DNA from: Nocardia asteroides
Lineage (GTDB): Bacteria > Actinomycetota > Actinomycetes > Mycobacteriales > Mycobacteriaceae
DNA length: 64,000 bases
Reading direction: 5' to 3'
Assembly (NCBI RefSeq): GCF_021183625.1
Contig: NZ_CP089214.1
Coordinates: forward strand, 6,820,001-6,884,000
Position numbers and translations under genes: made by a program. Below, one piece after another: positions 25,822-34,437 of the stretch. The notes below the pieces were generated by a model. That model was not told the origin of the DNA and ran no database searches. It saw nothing but the letters and a program-made list of their open reading frames with translations. Each line of letters starts with the position of its first letter. Positions within the stretch are counted from its first letter, which is position 1.

Positions 25822-26994
25822 TCAGTTACCTCGCTCGTGGGGGACGATCTTCGGCAGCTCGACGCCGTCGGGGAGGACGAGCTTGCCGTCGGGGTCGATG
25901 TAGGCGGTGTCCCGGCCGGGGATGGGCAGCGCCGGGTCGGGGCAGAGCCTGCCGGTGCCGTCGCCGCAGACGCCCATGTCGAAGTAGGAGCGCTTCTGGA
26001 TGTCCTCCGGCCACGGGTCGGCGTTCATCGCGAACCACTGCGCGGGCAGGTTGTAGCAGACGAAGAAGAAGATGCTGCACGCGGCGAAGATGGCGAGGAA
26101 CCTGGTGCCCTGCTGCCGGACGAAGCCGCCGCCGGTGCGCTCCAGCCCGCGCTCGACGAAGGTGCGGCCGCGGTCGTCGGTGAAGTAGCGCAGCGCGCAG
26201 AGCCCCGCCTGCACCCCGCCCCACATGAGCCCCTCGTAGATCGGCCACTGGTAGTAGGTGCCCGCGTTGATCGAGAGCGACTGGATGGCGCCGGGGTAGG
26301 TGAAGAGCCCCATCGGCATCAGGAACAGCCCCTCGATGACCAGGTCGAAGAAGAACGTCCAGGCGATCAGGATGCCGATCAGCCCGTAGTTGTTGATGCT
26401 CGGCCACTTCTTCTTCGCCTGCCGCATGATGAAGCAGCCGAGGATGGTGCAGAGCAGCACGCCGTAGGAGTAGCCCGCCGCGTTCATCAGCAGCGGCTCG
26501 GCCATCATGGCGCCCGGCTCGGCGTAGGAGCGCCAGCCCGGGATCTCCGCGACCCAGGAGCCGCGGTTGAACATCCAGGTGTTGTAGGTGCTCCACGTAT
26601 TGAAGTAGTTGAGCAGCGGATCCTGGAAGAACAGCAGCCCGCAGGCGACCAGGAGCATGCCGTCCAGGGTGATCCGGCGCTCGCGGCGCCACGGCCGGAC
26701 GATGAACCACCAGACGCCGACCGGCCAGCCGGCCAGGATGACGGTGGTCCAGGTGCCCAGGATGATCTTCATCCAGGTGGGCGGGTCGCTGGGCCCGGTC
26801 GGTACCCGCTCGAAGTGCGGCCCGATGGCCCAGCTGGCCCAGATGTAGATCTGGAAGGCGAGGATCAGCCCGCCGATGATCGCCCAGATCACCACCGGTC
26901 TGGACGCGGATGGTGCTTTCGATCCCAGATCCGCTGTCGCGCCGACTGATTCGGTGACAGTGGTGGGTTTCTTGTTCTCTGCTGGTGCGCTCAT
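25822..26994 (-). CDS. Spirocyclase AveC-like multipass membrane protein
   Basis: A 390-residue membrane protein with about seven hydrophobic helices, among them VVIWAIIGGLILAFQIYIWA and LDGMLLVACGLLFFQDPLLN. The pattern NYFNTWSTYN and conserved Trp/Tyr/Glu residues between helices match the AveC-like family, whose founding member makes the spiroketal of avermectin. In Mycobacteriales such genes occur beside mce loci without a known substrate. It is the first gene of the long operon, divergent from the TetR at 27093 across a palindromic operator. Confidence 0.8.
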   Translation of the reverse strand: MSAPAENKKPTTVTESVGATADLGSKAPSASRPVVIWAIIGGLILAFQIYIWASWAIGPHFERVPTGPSDPPTWMKIILGTWTTVILAGWPVGVWWFIVRPWRRERRITLDGMLLVACGLLFFQDPLLNYFNTWSTYNTWMFNRGSWVAEIPGWRSYAEPGAMMAEPLLMNAAGYSYGVLLCTILGCFIMRQAKKKWPSINNYGLIGILIAWTFFFDLVIEGLFLMPMGLFTYPGAIQSLSINAGTYYQWPIYEGLMWGGVQAGLCALRYFTDDRGRTFVERGLERTGGGFVRQQGTRFLAIFAACSIFFFVCYNLPAQWFAMNADPWPEDIQKRSYFDMGVCGDGTGRLCPDPALPIPGRDTAYIDPDGKLVLPDGVELPKIVPHERGN

Positions 26995-27030
26995 CGCAGG
27001 ACCCCTAAGTTGGTGACTCAGCAGTTCTCA

Positions 27031-27048
27031 AGATACCAATGAGTATCT
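27031..27048. promoter_or_regulatory. TetR operator between mce operon and tetR
   Basis: A perfect inverted repeat, AGATAC-N6-GTATCT, centred in the gap between the aveC-like gene and the TetR gene. A minus-strand -10 candidate TATCTT overlaps its left arm. A plus-strand -10 candidate CATACT (27080-27085) lies seven bases before the TetR ATG at 27093. Binding here could repress the mce operon and regulate the repressor. Confidence 0.6.
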
Positions 27049-27092
27049 GGATAGGGGAAGAGTTTCTGAGATCCGATGGCATACTCGCTGCT

Positions 27093-27692
27093 ATGGCGGA
27101 ACGATGGACCAGGGAGCGGCGGCTCGAGCACACGCGCGGTCTGCTGCTGGAGGCCGCCCAGGAGGTCTTCGCCGAGAAAGGCTTCACCGCCGCGACCCTC
27201 GACGACATCGCCTATGCCGCCGGATACACGAAAGGCGCCATCTACAAGCACTTCTCGACCAAGGAGGAGCTCTTCCTCGCGGTCAACGAGTGGTACTGGC
27301 AGCGCTACTTCGACACCTTCACCGAGGTGGTGTCGGCGGCTCAGGTCGGCGCGCACGAGCTGGACCGGATCGCGGAGCTCTGGCAGCGGCTCAGCGACGA
27401 CCGGGGCGCCGAGCACGCCGCGCTCGGCATGGAGTTCACGCTGTACCTGCTGCGGAATCCGGAGGCGAGGGAGCGGGTGGCGGCCAGGCGGGAGCAAGTG
27501 GTCGAGGCGCTGGCCCGCTTCATCACCGAAGGCATGGCGCAGGTCGGCGCGACCCTGACCATCCCGCCGCTGACCTTCGCGCGAATCCTGGTGCACACCA
27601 CCGACTCGGTGGTGCTCGGCACCAAGCTCGATGACGTCGACCTTCATCGGCCGGTGCTGGAGATGTACATGTCGGTGATCAAGCTGCCCTGA
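27093..27692 (+). CDS. TetR-family regulator, probable controller of mce operon
   Basis: A 199-residue TetR repressor. The helix-turn-helix is TAATLDDIAYAAGYTKGAIY with HFSTKEELF after it (about residues 31-58). The C-terminal domain has VLEMYMSVIKL at its end. ATG 27093 is chosen because it starts an ordinary TetR N-terminus (MAERWTRERR), seven bases after a -10-like CATACT; an upstream ATG at 27039 would add an unlikely tail across the promoter. It is divergent from the mce operon and convergent with the acyl-CoA dehydrogenase, four bases away. Confidence 0.87.
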   Translation: MAERWTRERRLEHTRGLLLEAAQEVFAEKGFTAATLDDIAYAAGYTKGAIYKHFSTKEELFLAVNEWYWQRYFDTFTEVVSAAQVGAHELDRIAELWQRLSDDRGAEHAALGMEFTLYLLRNPEARERVAARREQVVEALARFITEGMAQVGATLTIPPLTFARILVHTTDSVVLGTKLDDVDLHRPVLEMYMSVIKLP

Positions 27693-27695
27693 GCG

Positions 27696-28865
27696 TCATC
27701 GCCGGGGCAGCCCGAGCACGCGCTGGGCGATGATGGTGCGCTGGATCTCCGAGGTGCCGCCGGCGATGGTGTGCGCGAAGGTCCTGGTGTAGCGCTCGAA
27801 CCAGCCGCTGGCGAAGTGGCCGATGGTGTGCGCGCCCGGGGGTGCGCTGAGCGCGGGGTGGATCAGGCCGTCGGCGCCCATGCTGGACAGGGCCTGCTCG
27901 GTGCCCGCCTGCACCGCCTCGGAGCCCATCACCTTGAGCACGGAGAGCGCGGCGACGTCCGGTTCGCCGCGCGCGGCGCGGGCAAGGGCGGCGGAGCCGA
28001 GGAGTTTCAGGGCGTGCAGGTCCATGACGCTGGTGGCGTAGGCGTCGCGGTCGTGCTCGGTCTGCGGGGTGAAGTCGCGGACGAGGTCGGCCAGGCGGTC
28101 GGCGTGGCTGAGCCACAGCAGGTTCCGCTCGTGGCCGAGGGAGCCGTTGGCGACCGTCCAGCCACCGTTCTCCGGCCCGATCCGGTTCGCGGCGGGGACG
28201 CGGACACCCTCGAAGTAGACCTCGTTGAAGTCCAGGTCGTCCGGGGCGCAGATCGAGGGGAAGGGGCGGCGGGTGACGCCGGGGCTGTCGGTCGGAATCA
28301 GCAGGACGCTGATGCCCTTGTGCTTCGGGGCGGCGGGGTCGGTGCGGACGAAGGTGAGCAGGACGTCGGCGTCGTGCGCGCCTGAGGTCCAGACCTTCTG
28401 GCCGTCCACCACGTACTCGTCGCCCTCGCGGACCGCCCTCGTGCGCAGTCCGGCCAGGTCCGAGCCCGCGCCCGGTTCGCTCATGCCGAGCGACGCGGTG
28501 ATCTCGGCCCGCAGGATCGGCACCGCCCACCGGTGCTTCTGCTCCTCGGTGCCGAAGGAGAGCAGCGAGGCGGCGATGATGCCGACGCCCTGCGGGTTGA
28601 AGGAGTGGTAGATCCGCCGCTTGGACAGCTCTTCCAGGTGCACATATTGCTGGAGCACCGAGGCGTTGCGGCCGCCGAACTCCGGCGGGTTGGCAGGTAG
28701 CAGCCAGCCGTTGTCGAAGAGCAGCCGCTGCCAGCGCCGGGCCCACTCGGGGACGTCCGCACTGGACTTCGAGCGCTCCTCCGGCGCCTCGGGCAGGTTC
28801 GCGTCCAGGAAGGCCGCGAACTCGGCGCGGAAGGCCTCCACCTCGGGGCCGAACGACAACTGCAC
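27696..28865 (-). CDS. Acyl-CoA dehydrogenase family protein
   Basis: A 389-residue flavoprotein. Order of parts: N-terminal helical domain, the FAD-contacting ITASLGMSEPGAGSDLAG near residues 122-139, beta domain (DEYVVDGQKVWTSGAHDADV), and C-terminal FAD-binding HTIAGGTSEIQRTIIAQRVL. It should oxidise an acyl-CoA thioester to the enoyl form, passing electrons to ETF. The GTG at 28865 has GAGGAG seven bases upstream. It is the last gene of the minus-strand catabolic cluster. Confidence 0.92.
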   Translation of the reverse strand: MQLSFGPEVEAFRAEFAAFLDANLPEAPEERSKSSADVPEWARRWQRLLFDNGWLLPANPPEFGGRNASVLQQYVHLEELSKRRIYHSFNPQGVGIIAASLLSFGTEEQKHRWAVPILRAEITASLGMSEPGAGSDLAGLRTRAVREGDEYVVDGQKVWTSGAHDADVLLTFVRTDPAAPKHKGISVLLIPTDSPGVTRRPFPSICAPDDLDFNEVYFEGVRVPAANRIGPENGGWTVANGSLGHERNLLWLSHADRLADLVRDFTPQTEHDRDAYATSVMDLHALKLLGSAALARAARGEPDVAALSVLKVMGSEAVQAGTEQALSSMGADGLIHPALSAPPGAHTIGHFASGWFERYTRTFAHTIAGGTSEIQRTIIAQRVLGLPRR

Positions 28866-28875
28866 AGTGTCTCCT

Positions 28876-30411
28876 CTAGATTCCGGACACGGATTTGGTG
28901 GTGAGGTAGCCGGCCAGCCCCTCGCGGCCGAACTCGCGGCCGATCCCGCTGGCCTTGACGCCGCCGAAGGGGGCGACCGGATCCATGCTGTAGGCGGCGT
29001 TGATCCCGACGGTGCCGCTGCGGATCCGGCGTGCCACCGCCAGCGCCCGCTGCGGGTCGGCCGACCAGACCGAGCCGGAGAGGCCGTACTCGGTGGCATC
29101 GGCCAGTGCGACGGCGTCGTCGTCGCCGTCGTGCGCGAGCACGGTGATCACCGGGCCGAAGATCTCCTCGGTCGCGATCCGCATCCCGGGCTCGACCTCG
29201 GTGAAGAGCGTCGGCCGGACGTACCAGCCGCGCTCGCAGCCGGGCGGCGCGCCGGTTCCGCCGACCACGGCCTTGGCGCCCTCGCGGAGCCCGGCCTCGA
29301 GGTAGCCGTGCACGCGGTCGCGCTGCCTGGCCGAGACCAGCGGGCCGATGTCGGTGGCCTCGTCGGCCGGGTCGCCGACGCGCAGCTTCCAGACCATCTC
29401 GCTCAGCGCCTCGACGTGTTCGCGGTAGCGGTGGCGCGGCACCAGGATCCGGGTCTGCGCGACGCAGGCCTGGCCGCCGTTCATCAGCGCGGCCACCTGG
29501 GCGCCGGTGGCGACCTGCTCGGGGTCGGCGTCGTCGAGCACCACCGCGGCGGATTTGCCGCCCAGCTCCAGGCTCACCTTGCGCAGTGCGGGGGCGCAGG
29601 CCGCGGCCACCCTTCGGCCCGCCGCGGTGGAGCCGGTGAACGACACCTTGTCCACGCCGGGGTGCGCCACCAGGTGGGCGCCGAGTTCGCCGTCGCCGGG
29701 CAGGATGGAGACGACGCCGGGCGGAATCCGGCTGTCCGACAGCAGCTCCGCCATGAGGTAGGCGTCGAGCGGGGTCTCCGGTGACGGCTTGAGGACGACG
29801 CTGCACCCCGCGAGCAGCGCCGGGATCAGCTTGGCGACGGTGAGGAAGACCGGCATGTTCCACGGGACGACGGCGGCGACCACCCCGACCGGCTCGTGCG
29901 TGACCAGCACGTCGGCGCCGAGGTAGCCGGGGCGGGTCTCCTCCCACGGGAAGGTCGCCGCCACGTCGGCCAGCGCGCGCATCATGAACCCGGGCAGTTT
30001 GGCGTGCGCGGAGCGGGCGAAGCGGGTGGGCGCGCCCATCTCCGCGGTGACCACGCCGGCGATCTCCGCTTCGCGGGCCGTGTAGCGGTCGGCCAGATCA
30101 CGGATTGCCGCGACCCGCTCGGCGACCGGGGTGTGCCGCCACGGGCCGTGGTCGAAGGACTCGCGGGCGGCGAGCACGGCGGCGTCGACATCGTCGAACC
30201 CGGGCGCGGCGAGCCGGGCGATCACCGCCTCGGTGTGCGGCGAGACGACCTCGATGACGCCGTCGCCGGTGGGCGGCCGCCACCGCCCGCCGATGTACAG
30301 CCGGTCGTGGAAGGTCCCGGTATCCTGCTGACCGGAGTGCCGGGAGTACCCCGGCCGCTCAGGGTGCTCCGCGTGCGCGGGTTGCCCGGGGGTCGGCGAT
30401 TGCACGGCCAC
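28876..30411 (-). CDS. NAD(P)-dependent aldehyde dehydrogenase
   Basis: A 511-residue aldehyde dehydrogenase. The catalytic cysteine is in GGQACVAQTR and the general base in LELGGKS. The NAD-binding VVPWNMPVFLTVAKLIPALL and SFTGSTAAGRRV segments are in their expected places, and EEIFGPV is intact. The N-terminus is about 30 residues longer than usual, so the true start may be downstream of the GTG-GCC-GTG at 30411. It lies one base after the EthD-like gene and probably oxidises an aldehyde made by the oxygenases of this cluster. Confidence 0.92.
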   Translation of the reverse strand: MAVQSPTPGQPAHAEHPERPGYSRHSGQQDTGTFHDRLYIGGRWRPPTGDGVIEVVSPHTEAVIARLAAPGFDDVDAAVLAARESFDHGPWRHTPVAERVAAIRDLADRYTAREAEIAGVVTAEMGAPTRFARSAHAKLPGFMMRALADVAATFPWEETRPGYLGADVLVTHEPVGVVAAVVPWNMPVFLTVAKLIPALLAGCSVVLKPSPETPLDAYLMAELLSDSRIPPGVVSILPGDGELGAHLVAHPGVDKVSFTGSTAAGRRVAAACAPALRKVSLELGGKSAAVVLDDADPEQVATGAQVAALMNGGQACVAQTRILVPRHRYREHVEALSEMVWKLRVGDPADEATDIGPLVSARQRDRVHGYLEAGLREGAKAVVGGTGAPPGCERGWYVRPTLFTEVEPGMRIATEEIFGPVITVLAHDGDDDAVALADATEYGLSGSVWSADPQRALAVARRIRSGTVGINAAYSMDPVAPFGGVKASGIGREFGREGLAGYLTTKSVSGI

Positions 30412-30412
30412 C

Positions 30413-30730
30413 TCAGGGCCGGAAGGAGGCGATGTCGCGGAGCAGCCGGACGGTCGGCGGCGGGTCGGTGCGCAGCCCCACCGGCGGCGACATCTGCCCG
30501 GAGCGCGACGCGGCGCCGAGCCCGGCGCGCACGGCGTCCAGGTCGTCGGCCTCGATCTCGTAGAGCGCCACGAAGCTGTCCTCGCCGACCACGGCGAGCC
30601 TGCGCGCGGCGACCACGCCGTCCAGCTTGCACATCTCGGCCAGGTGCGTGTTCTCGTACCAGTCGTGGTAGGCGGCGGCCTCGTCCGCGGACTTGGGGCT
30701 GGACTCGACGAAGAGGATTCCGGTCGGCAT
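30413..30730 (-). CDS. EthD-like / dimeric alpha-beta barrel small protein
   Basis: A 105-residue protein. GILFVESSPKSADEAAAYHD, then WYENTHLAEMCKLDGVVAAR, is the EthD-like ferredoxin-fold pattern, including the H-D-W-Y...H-L signature. A final beta strand appears as FVALYEIEADDLDAV. Such proteins serve as small cyclases or isomerases, or as accessory factors of oxygenases. It lies between the amidohydrolase and the aldehyde dehydrogenase in a single tight operon. Confidence 0.78.
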   Translation of the reverse strand: MPTGILFVESSPKSADEAAAYHDWYENTHLAEMCKLDGVVAARRLAVVGEDSFVALYEIEADDLDAVRAGLGAASRSGQMSPPVGLRTDPPPTVRLLRDIASFRP

Positions 30731-30741
30731 GGTGACTCCTG

Positions 30742-31983
30742 TCAGGCGGTGGTGTTCTTGTGCACCACGCCGCCCTTCATGACGAAGGCGACGTGCTGGG
30801 TGCGGGTGATGTCGGTGGTGGGGTCGCCGGGCACGGCGATGATGTCGGCGAGCAGCCCGGGCTCGAGCTTCCCGCGGTCGGTGACGCCGAGCAGCTCGGC
30901 GCTCACCACGGTGGCCGCGCGCAGCGCCTGCGCGGGGGTCATCCCGCGGTCGACCAGCGCCCACAGCTCCTTGGCGTTGTCGCCGTGCGGGACGGCGGGC
31001 GCGTCGGTGCCGCAGGCGATCTTCACCCCGGCCGCGATCGCCTTCCCGAGCATCCGCCTGGCCTGCGGGAAGACCACGGCGGCCTTCTCCTGCAGGGCCG
31101 GTGGCGCCTTCGACACGTCGAGCCCCTCGGAGAGGTAGCTGGTCGGCACCAGGTAGGTGCCGTGCTCGACCATCATGGCGATGGTGTCGTCGCTGGCCAG
31201 TGAGCCGTGCTCGATGCAGTCGACCCCGGCGCGGATGCAGGCGCGGATCCCGGCGTCGCCGTGCGCGTGCGCGGCCACGTGCAGCCCGGCCCGGTGCGCC
31301 TCGTCCACGATGGCGGCCAGCTCCTCGTCCGAGTACTGCTGGATGCCGGGCGCGGTGCTGTGCGACATCACCCCGCCCGAGGCGGAGACCTTGATCAGCT
31401 GCGCGCCGTACTTGATCTGGTAGCGCACCGCGTGCCGCACCTGGTCGACGCCGTTGGCGATCCCCTCCTCCACCGCCAGCGGCATGATGTGCGGGGCGAG
31501 GCGCTGGAACATGGTGGGGTCCAGGTGCCCGCCGGTGGGGGTGATGGCGTGGCCGGCGGAGTGGATGCGCGGGCCGGGGAACCAGCCCTGCTCGATGGCG
31601 CGGTGCAGGTCGACATCGAGCAGGTAGCCGCCGGTCTTCACCATCAGCCCGAGGTTGCGGACCGTGGTGAAACCGGCCTCCAGCGTGATCCGCGCGTTCA
31701 CGGTGGCGCGCAGCGTGCGGTAGACCGGGTCGTCCTGCACGCCGTGCATGGGCAGCGGCAGCCCGGTCGGGGTCTCCGGGCCGCCGATGAGCAGGTTGAT
31801 CTCCATGTCCATCAACCCGGGCAGCAGCGTGACGTCACCGAGGTCGTGCACCACCGCGCCGTCCGGGACGACGTCGGGGTCCACCGCCGCGATGTGCTCG
31901 CCGCGCACCACGAGCACGGCGGGCGAGTGCAGCTCCCCGGTCTCCACGTCCAGCCACCGGGCGGCGCGCAGAACGACCGTCAC
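30742..31983 (-). CDS. Amidohydrolase-family protein lacking the HxH metal motif
   Basis: A 413-residue TIM-barrel protein of the metal-dependent amidohydrolase superfamily. The lysine (QLIKVSASGG), the histidines in HVAAHAHGDAG and IEHGSLAS, and the aspartate in ACGTDAP are present. The usual HxH at the end of strand 1 is replaced by E-I-N (residues 61-63 in LPGLMDMEINLL). It may therefore bind one metal only or act by a different mechanism. The GTG at 31983 overlaps the stop of the small Rieske-linked gene upstream. Confidence 0.85.
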   Translation of the reverse strand: MTVVLRAARWLDVETGELHSPAVLVVRGEHIAAVDPDVVPDGAVVHDLGDVTLLPGLMDMEINLLIGGPETPTGLPLPMHGVQDDPVYRTLRATVNARITLEAGFTTVRNLGLMVKTGGYLLDVDLHRAIEQGWFPGPRIHSAGHAITPTGGHLDPTMFQRLAPHIMPLAVEEGIANGVDQVRHAVRYQIKYGAQLIKVSASGGVMSHSTAPGIQQYSDEELAAIVDEAHRAGLHVAAHAHGDAGIRACIRAGVDCIEHGSLASDDTIAMMVEHGTYLVPTSYLSEGLDVSKAPPALQEKAAVVFPQARRMLGKAIAAGVKIACGTDAPAVPHGDNAKELWALVDRGMTPAQALRAATVVSAELLGVTDRGKLEPGLLADIIAVPGDPTTDITRTQHVAFVMKGGVVHKNTTA

Positions 31984-32312
31984 GAGCGCGGCTCCAGCAC
32001 GCAGTGCAGCGCGGCCGCACCGGAATCCGGCACCCGCGGCTGGCTCCACACCTCGACCGGGAAGGAGACCATGATCATCGAGTGCAGCAGCCACATCAGC
32101 CTGCGGGCATCGTCGGGCAGGTCGTCGAGGGTGTACCGGTCCAGGTAGGTCAGGGCGGCCTCGGAGCGCGGGGTGATCGCGTCGTAGAAGCCCTGCATCT
32201 CCGGCATCGAACTGGCCATCCGGCGGTCGTAGCGCTCGGGTTCGGTCGCCAGGGACCAGGTCTCGGCCCACGGCTCCAGGTCGGCGAACTCGGCGGGCAG
32301 CAGCGCGCTCAT
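31980..32312 (-). CDS. Small Rieske-linked protein, copy 1
   Basis: A 110-residue acidic helical protein with no recognised domain. It shares a clear pattern with the protein at 34438-34767: a start like MLPAxFA(D/E), W.L.TE.ER.(D/N).R.AS(S/T)M.E, FYDA..PR, then LDDLPDDA..L..L..S. Each copy lies directly after a Rieske oxygenase, here with a four-base overlap. It is probably an oxygenase partner, such as a small second subunit or assembly factor, but it does not resemble the beta subunits of ring-hydroxylating dioxygenases. Confidence 0.8.
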   Translation of the reverse strand: MSALLPAEFADLEPWAETWSLATEPERYDRRMASSMPEMQGFYDAITPRSEAALTYLDRYTLDDLPDDARRLMWLLHSMIMVSFPVEVWSQPRVPDSGAAALHCVLEPRS

Positions 32313-33571
32313 CGGACCGCCTCGCTCCGGTACTCGCCGACCCACTCGCCGGCGACCTTGTGCAGGTGCCGCAGCAGGATCTCCTGGTCGTTGAGCGGGA
32401 AGCGCCGCACCGCACGGGATTCCAGCGAGATCTGGGTGGCCTCCAGGGTGTTGGAGTCCTGCAGCGCGTACTCCTTGAAGGTCACCGCCGCCATCTCCAG
32501 CGCCACCCGCTCGCGCGGGGTCTTGGCCGGGACGAAGTACAGGTTGCCCTCGAAGATGTGCCGGTTGTAGGCGGTCGGCCAGTAGTGGTAGGTCAGGTAC
32601 CAGCCCGCGGACCAGATCAGGATGGTGAAGTTCGGGAAGAGCTGGAACGAATCCAGCCCCCACGGGTCGCACTTCGCCGGGTTCAGCCCGCTCGGCATCT
32701 CGCCGAGCTCCGGCTGCTGCCACGGGCCGAAGAGCCCGCTGCGGGTGATGTCCTCCATCGGCTTGCGCATGCTGGGGTCGAGCTCCCAGGTCACCACGCC
32801 CGAGGTGCTGACCAGCCGGTGCGGCCCCTCCAGCTGGTAGTGCGGCGCCTCGAAACCGGCCGTCTGGGCGGCGGTGGCGTAGTTGTCCGGCGACTGGCTC
32901 GCGTGCAGTACCGGCGCGTGGTAGAACTCCTGGAACGCGTCCATGTAGAGCTTCCAGTTCGCGCCGACCTCGGCCCGGTAGGTGAAGCGGTCGGTCATCC
33001 GGTCGAAGGGGTAGCCCTCCAGATCGGTGACCATCGGGCCGAGGAATTCGCGCAGCGTCTGCGCCGGTTCGGCGGCGAGATTGATGAAGATGAACCCGGA
33101 CCAGACCTCGCAGTGCACCGGCGCCAGCCCGTAGGCGCTCTTGTCCAGGTCGAAGAACTCGCCCTCCTGCTGGACGAAGTTCAGCCCGCCGTCCAGGCCG
33201 TAGCGCCAGCCGTGGTACTTGCAGGTGAACTGGCGGCAGGTGCCGGAGGTCTCTTCGCGCGGGAACTCGTTCCACACCAGCTTGTTGCCGCGGTGGCGGC
33301 AGACATTGTGGAAGGCGCGGACCTGCTTCTCCCGGTCCCGCACGATGATCACCGAGCTGCGCGCGGCGTCGATCTCCTTGGTGTAGTAGCTGCCCACCTT
33401 CGGCAGCTGCTCCACCCGGCCGACATTGAGCCAGGCCCGCTCGAAGATGGCCTTGCGCTCCAGCTCGTAGAACTCGGGGGAGATGGAGTCCTCGTAGGAC
33501 ATGGGGTCGGTACCGAGGTCCGAGTAGTGCTCGGTCCAGCTGCCCTCGGGGGGCTTGGGCCAACGCGGCAT
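32309..33571 (-). CDS. Rieske non-haem iron oxygenase, copy 1
   Basis: A 420-residue oxygenase alpha subunit. The Rieske cluster ligands are C91-x-H93 and C117-x2-H120. The mononuclear iron site follows the N-W-K-L-x2-D-x6-H-x4-H pattern (N205, D211, H218, H223), with the third ligand further on. It would hydroxylate an aromatic or other hydrophobic substrate using electrons from the ferredoxin at 36.8 kb. It is a close paralogue of copy 2 (34767-36032), with identical ligand numbering. The small protein follows with a four-base overlap. Confidence 0.93.
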   Translation of the reverse strand: MPRWPKPPEGSWTEHYSDLGTDPMSYEDSISPEFYELERKAIFERAWLNVGRVEQLPKVGSYYTKEIDAARSSVIIVRDREKQVRAFHNVCRHRGNKLVWNEFPREETSGTCRQFTCKYHGWRYGLDGGLNFVQQEGEFFDLDKSAYGLAPVHCEVWSGFIFINLAAEPAQTLREFLGPMVTDLEGYPFDRMTDRFTYRAEVGANWKLYMDAFQEFYHAPVLHASQSPDNYATAAQTAGFEAPHYQLEGPHRLVSTSGVVTWELDPSMRKPMEDITRSGLFGPWQQPELGEMPSGLNPAKCDPWGLDSFQLFPNFTILIWSAGWYLTYHYWPTAYNRHIFEGNLYFVPAKTPRERVALEMAAVTFKEYALQDSNTLEATQISLESRAVRRFPLNDQEILLRHLHKVAGEWVGEYRSEAVR

Positions 33572-33582
33572 GGTCGTACTCC

Positions 33583-34425
33583 TTACTGAATCGGTTCGTC
33601 GCCGAGCACGGTGGTGCGCAACATCTCGCGCGGCGACCCGGCGTCGTAGGGGGCTGCCCGGTGGATGACGCCGCGGTTGTCCCAGATCACGGTGTCGCCG
33701 ACGGTCCACTCGTGCCGGTACACCCGCTCCGGCGTGGTGCTGCGCTCCAGCAGCCCGTCGAGCAGGGCCCGGCTCTGCTCGGCATCCAGCCCGACCACCT
33801 CGCCCGCCGAGGCGCCGAGCACCAGCGAGCGCCGCCCGGAGCGGTGCGTCCAGACGATCGGGTGCTCGCGCACCGGCCGCCGCCGCCAGGCCGCGAGCTG
33901 CTCCGGGGTCGGGTCGGGGGTGAGCCGGCGCTGCGAGGCCTCCAGCGAGTGCACCACCCGCAGCCCGGCCAGGTGCCGCTGCTCGGCGGGGTCGAGATCG
34001 TCGTAGGCCGAATACGTGCTGGCGAATTCGGTCTCGCCGCCGGACTCGGCCACCGCCTTGGCGGAGAGCATGGTCGCCATCTGCGGGTAGGCGTCGTCCT
34101 CGGGCGTGCAGCCGTCGATATGCCAGTCGAAGGTCGCCCGCAGGTAGCTCGCCGAGGAGTTCTTGGCGGTGTCCAGGCTGACCCGGTAGATGCCATCGAC
34201 CGGGTGGTGGCCGGGGGAGGTGTCGATCGGGCCCAGGGTGCGGCAGAACTCCACCTGGGTCTCCGGGTCCAGGTGCAGGCCGCGGAAGACCAGTACCCCG
34301 TTGTCCTCCAGCGCCTGCCGGATCGCCGCGGGTACGCCGGGGTCACCGAGCAGCCGCTCCGGGGTGAGCCCGATGATCTCGGCGCCGACCTCGCGGCCCA
34401 GCTTCTCGACGGTGAGTGTCGTCAT
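33583..34425 (-). CDS. TauD/TfdA-family 2-oxoglutarate-dependent dioxygenase
   Basis: A 280-residue Fe(II)/2-oxoglutarate oxygenase. The iron ligands are H102 and D104 (WHIDG) and H255 (GVIHRAAPYD); R270 should bind 2-oxoglutarate. The WTHRSGRRSLVLGASA block is shared with the second TauD protein at 58670-59494, so the two are paralogues. It lies between the two Rieske modules in the same operon, 11 bases from one gene and 12 from the other, and probably oxidises an intermediate of the same pathway. Confidence 0.92.
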   Translation of the reverse strand: MTTLTVEKLGREVGAEIIGLTPERLLGDPGVPAAIRQALEDNGVLVFRGLHLDPETQVEFCRTLGPIDTSPGHHPVDGIYRVSLDTAKNSSASYLRATFDWHIDGCTPEDDAYPQMATMLSAKAVAESGGETEFASTYSAYDDLDPAEQRHLAGLRVVHSLEASQRRLTPDPTPEQLAAWRRRPVREHPIVWTHRSGRRSLVLGASAGEVVGLDAEQSRALLDGLLERSTTPERVYRHEWTVGDTVIWDNRGVIHRAAPYDAGSPREMLRTTVLGDEPIQ

Positions 34426-34437
34426 GGTCGTCTCCGT

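Noticed and set aside
27696..29099. Longer N-terminus for the acyl-CoA dehydrogenase
   Set aside because: The extension overlaps the aldehyde dehydrogenase gene out of frame; the GTG at 28865 has a proper Shine-Dalgarno and family-typical start.
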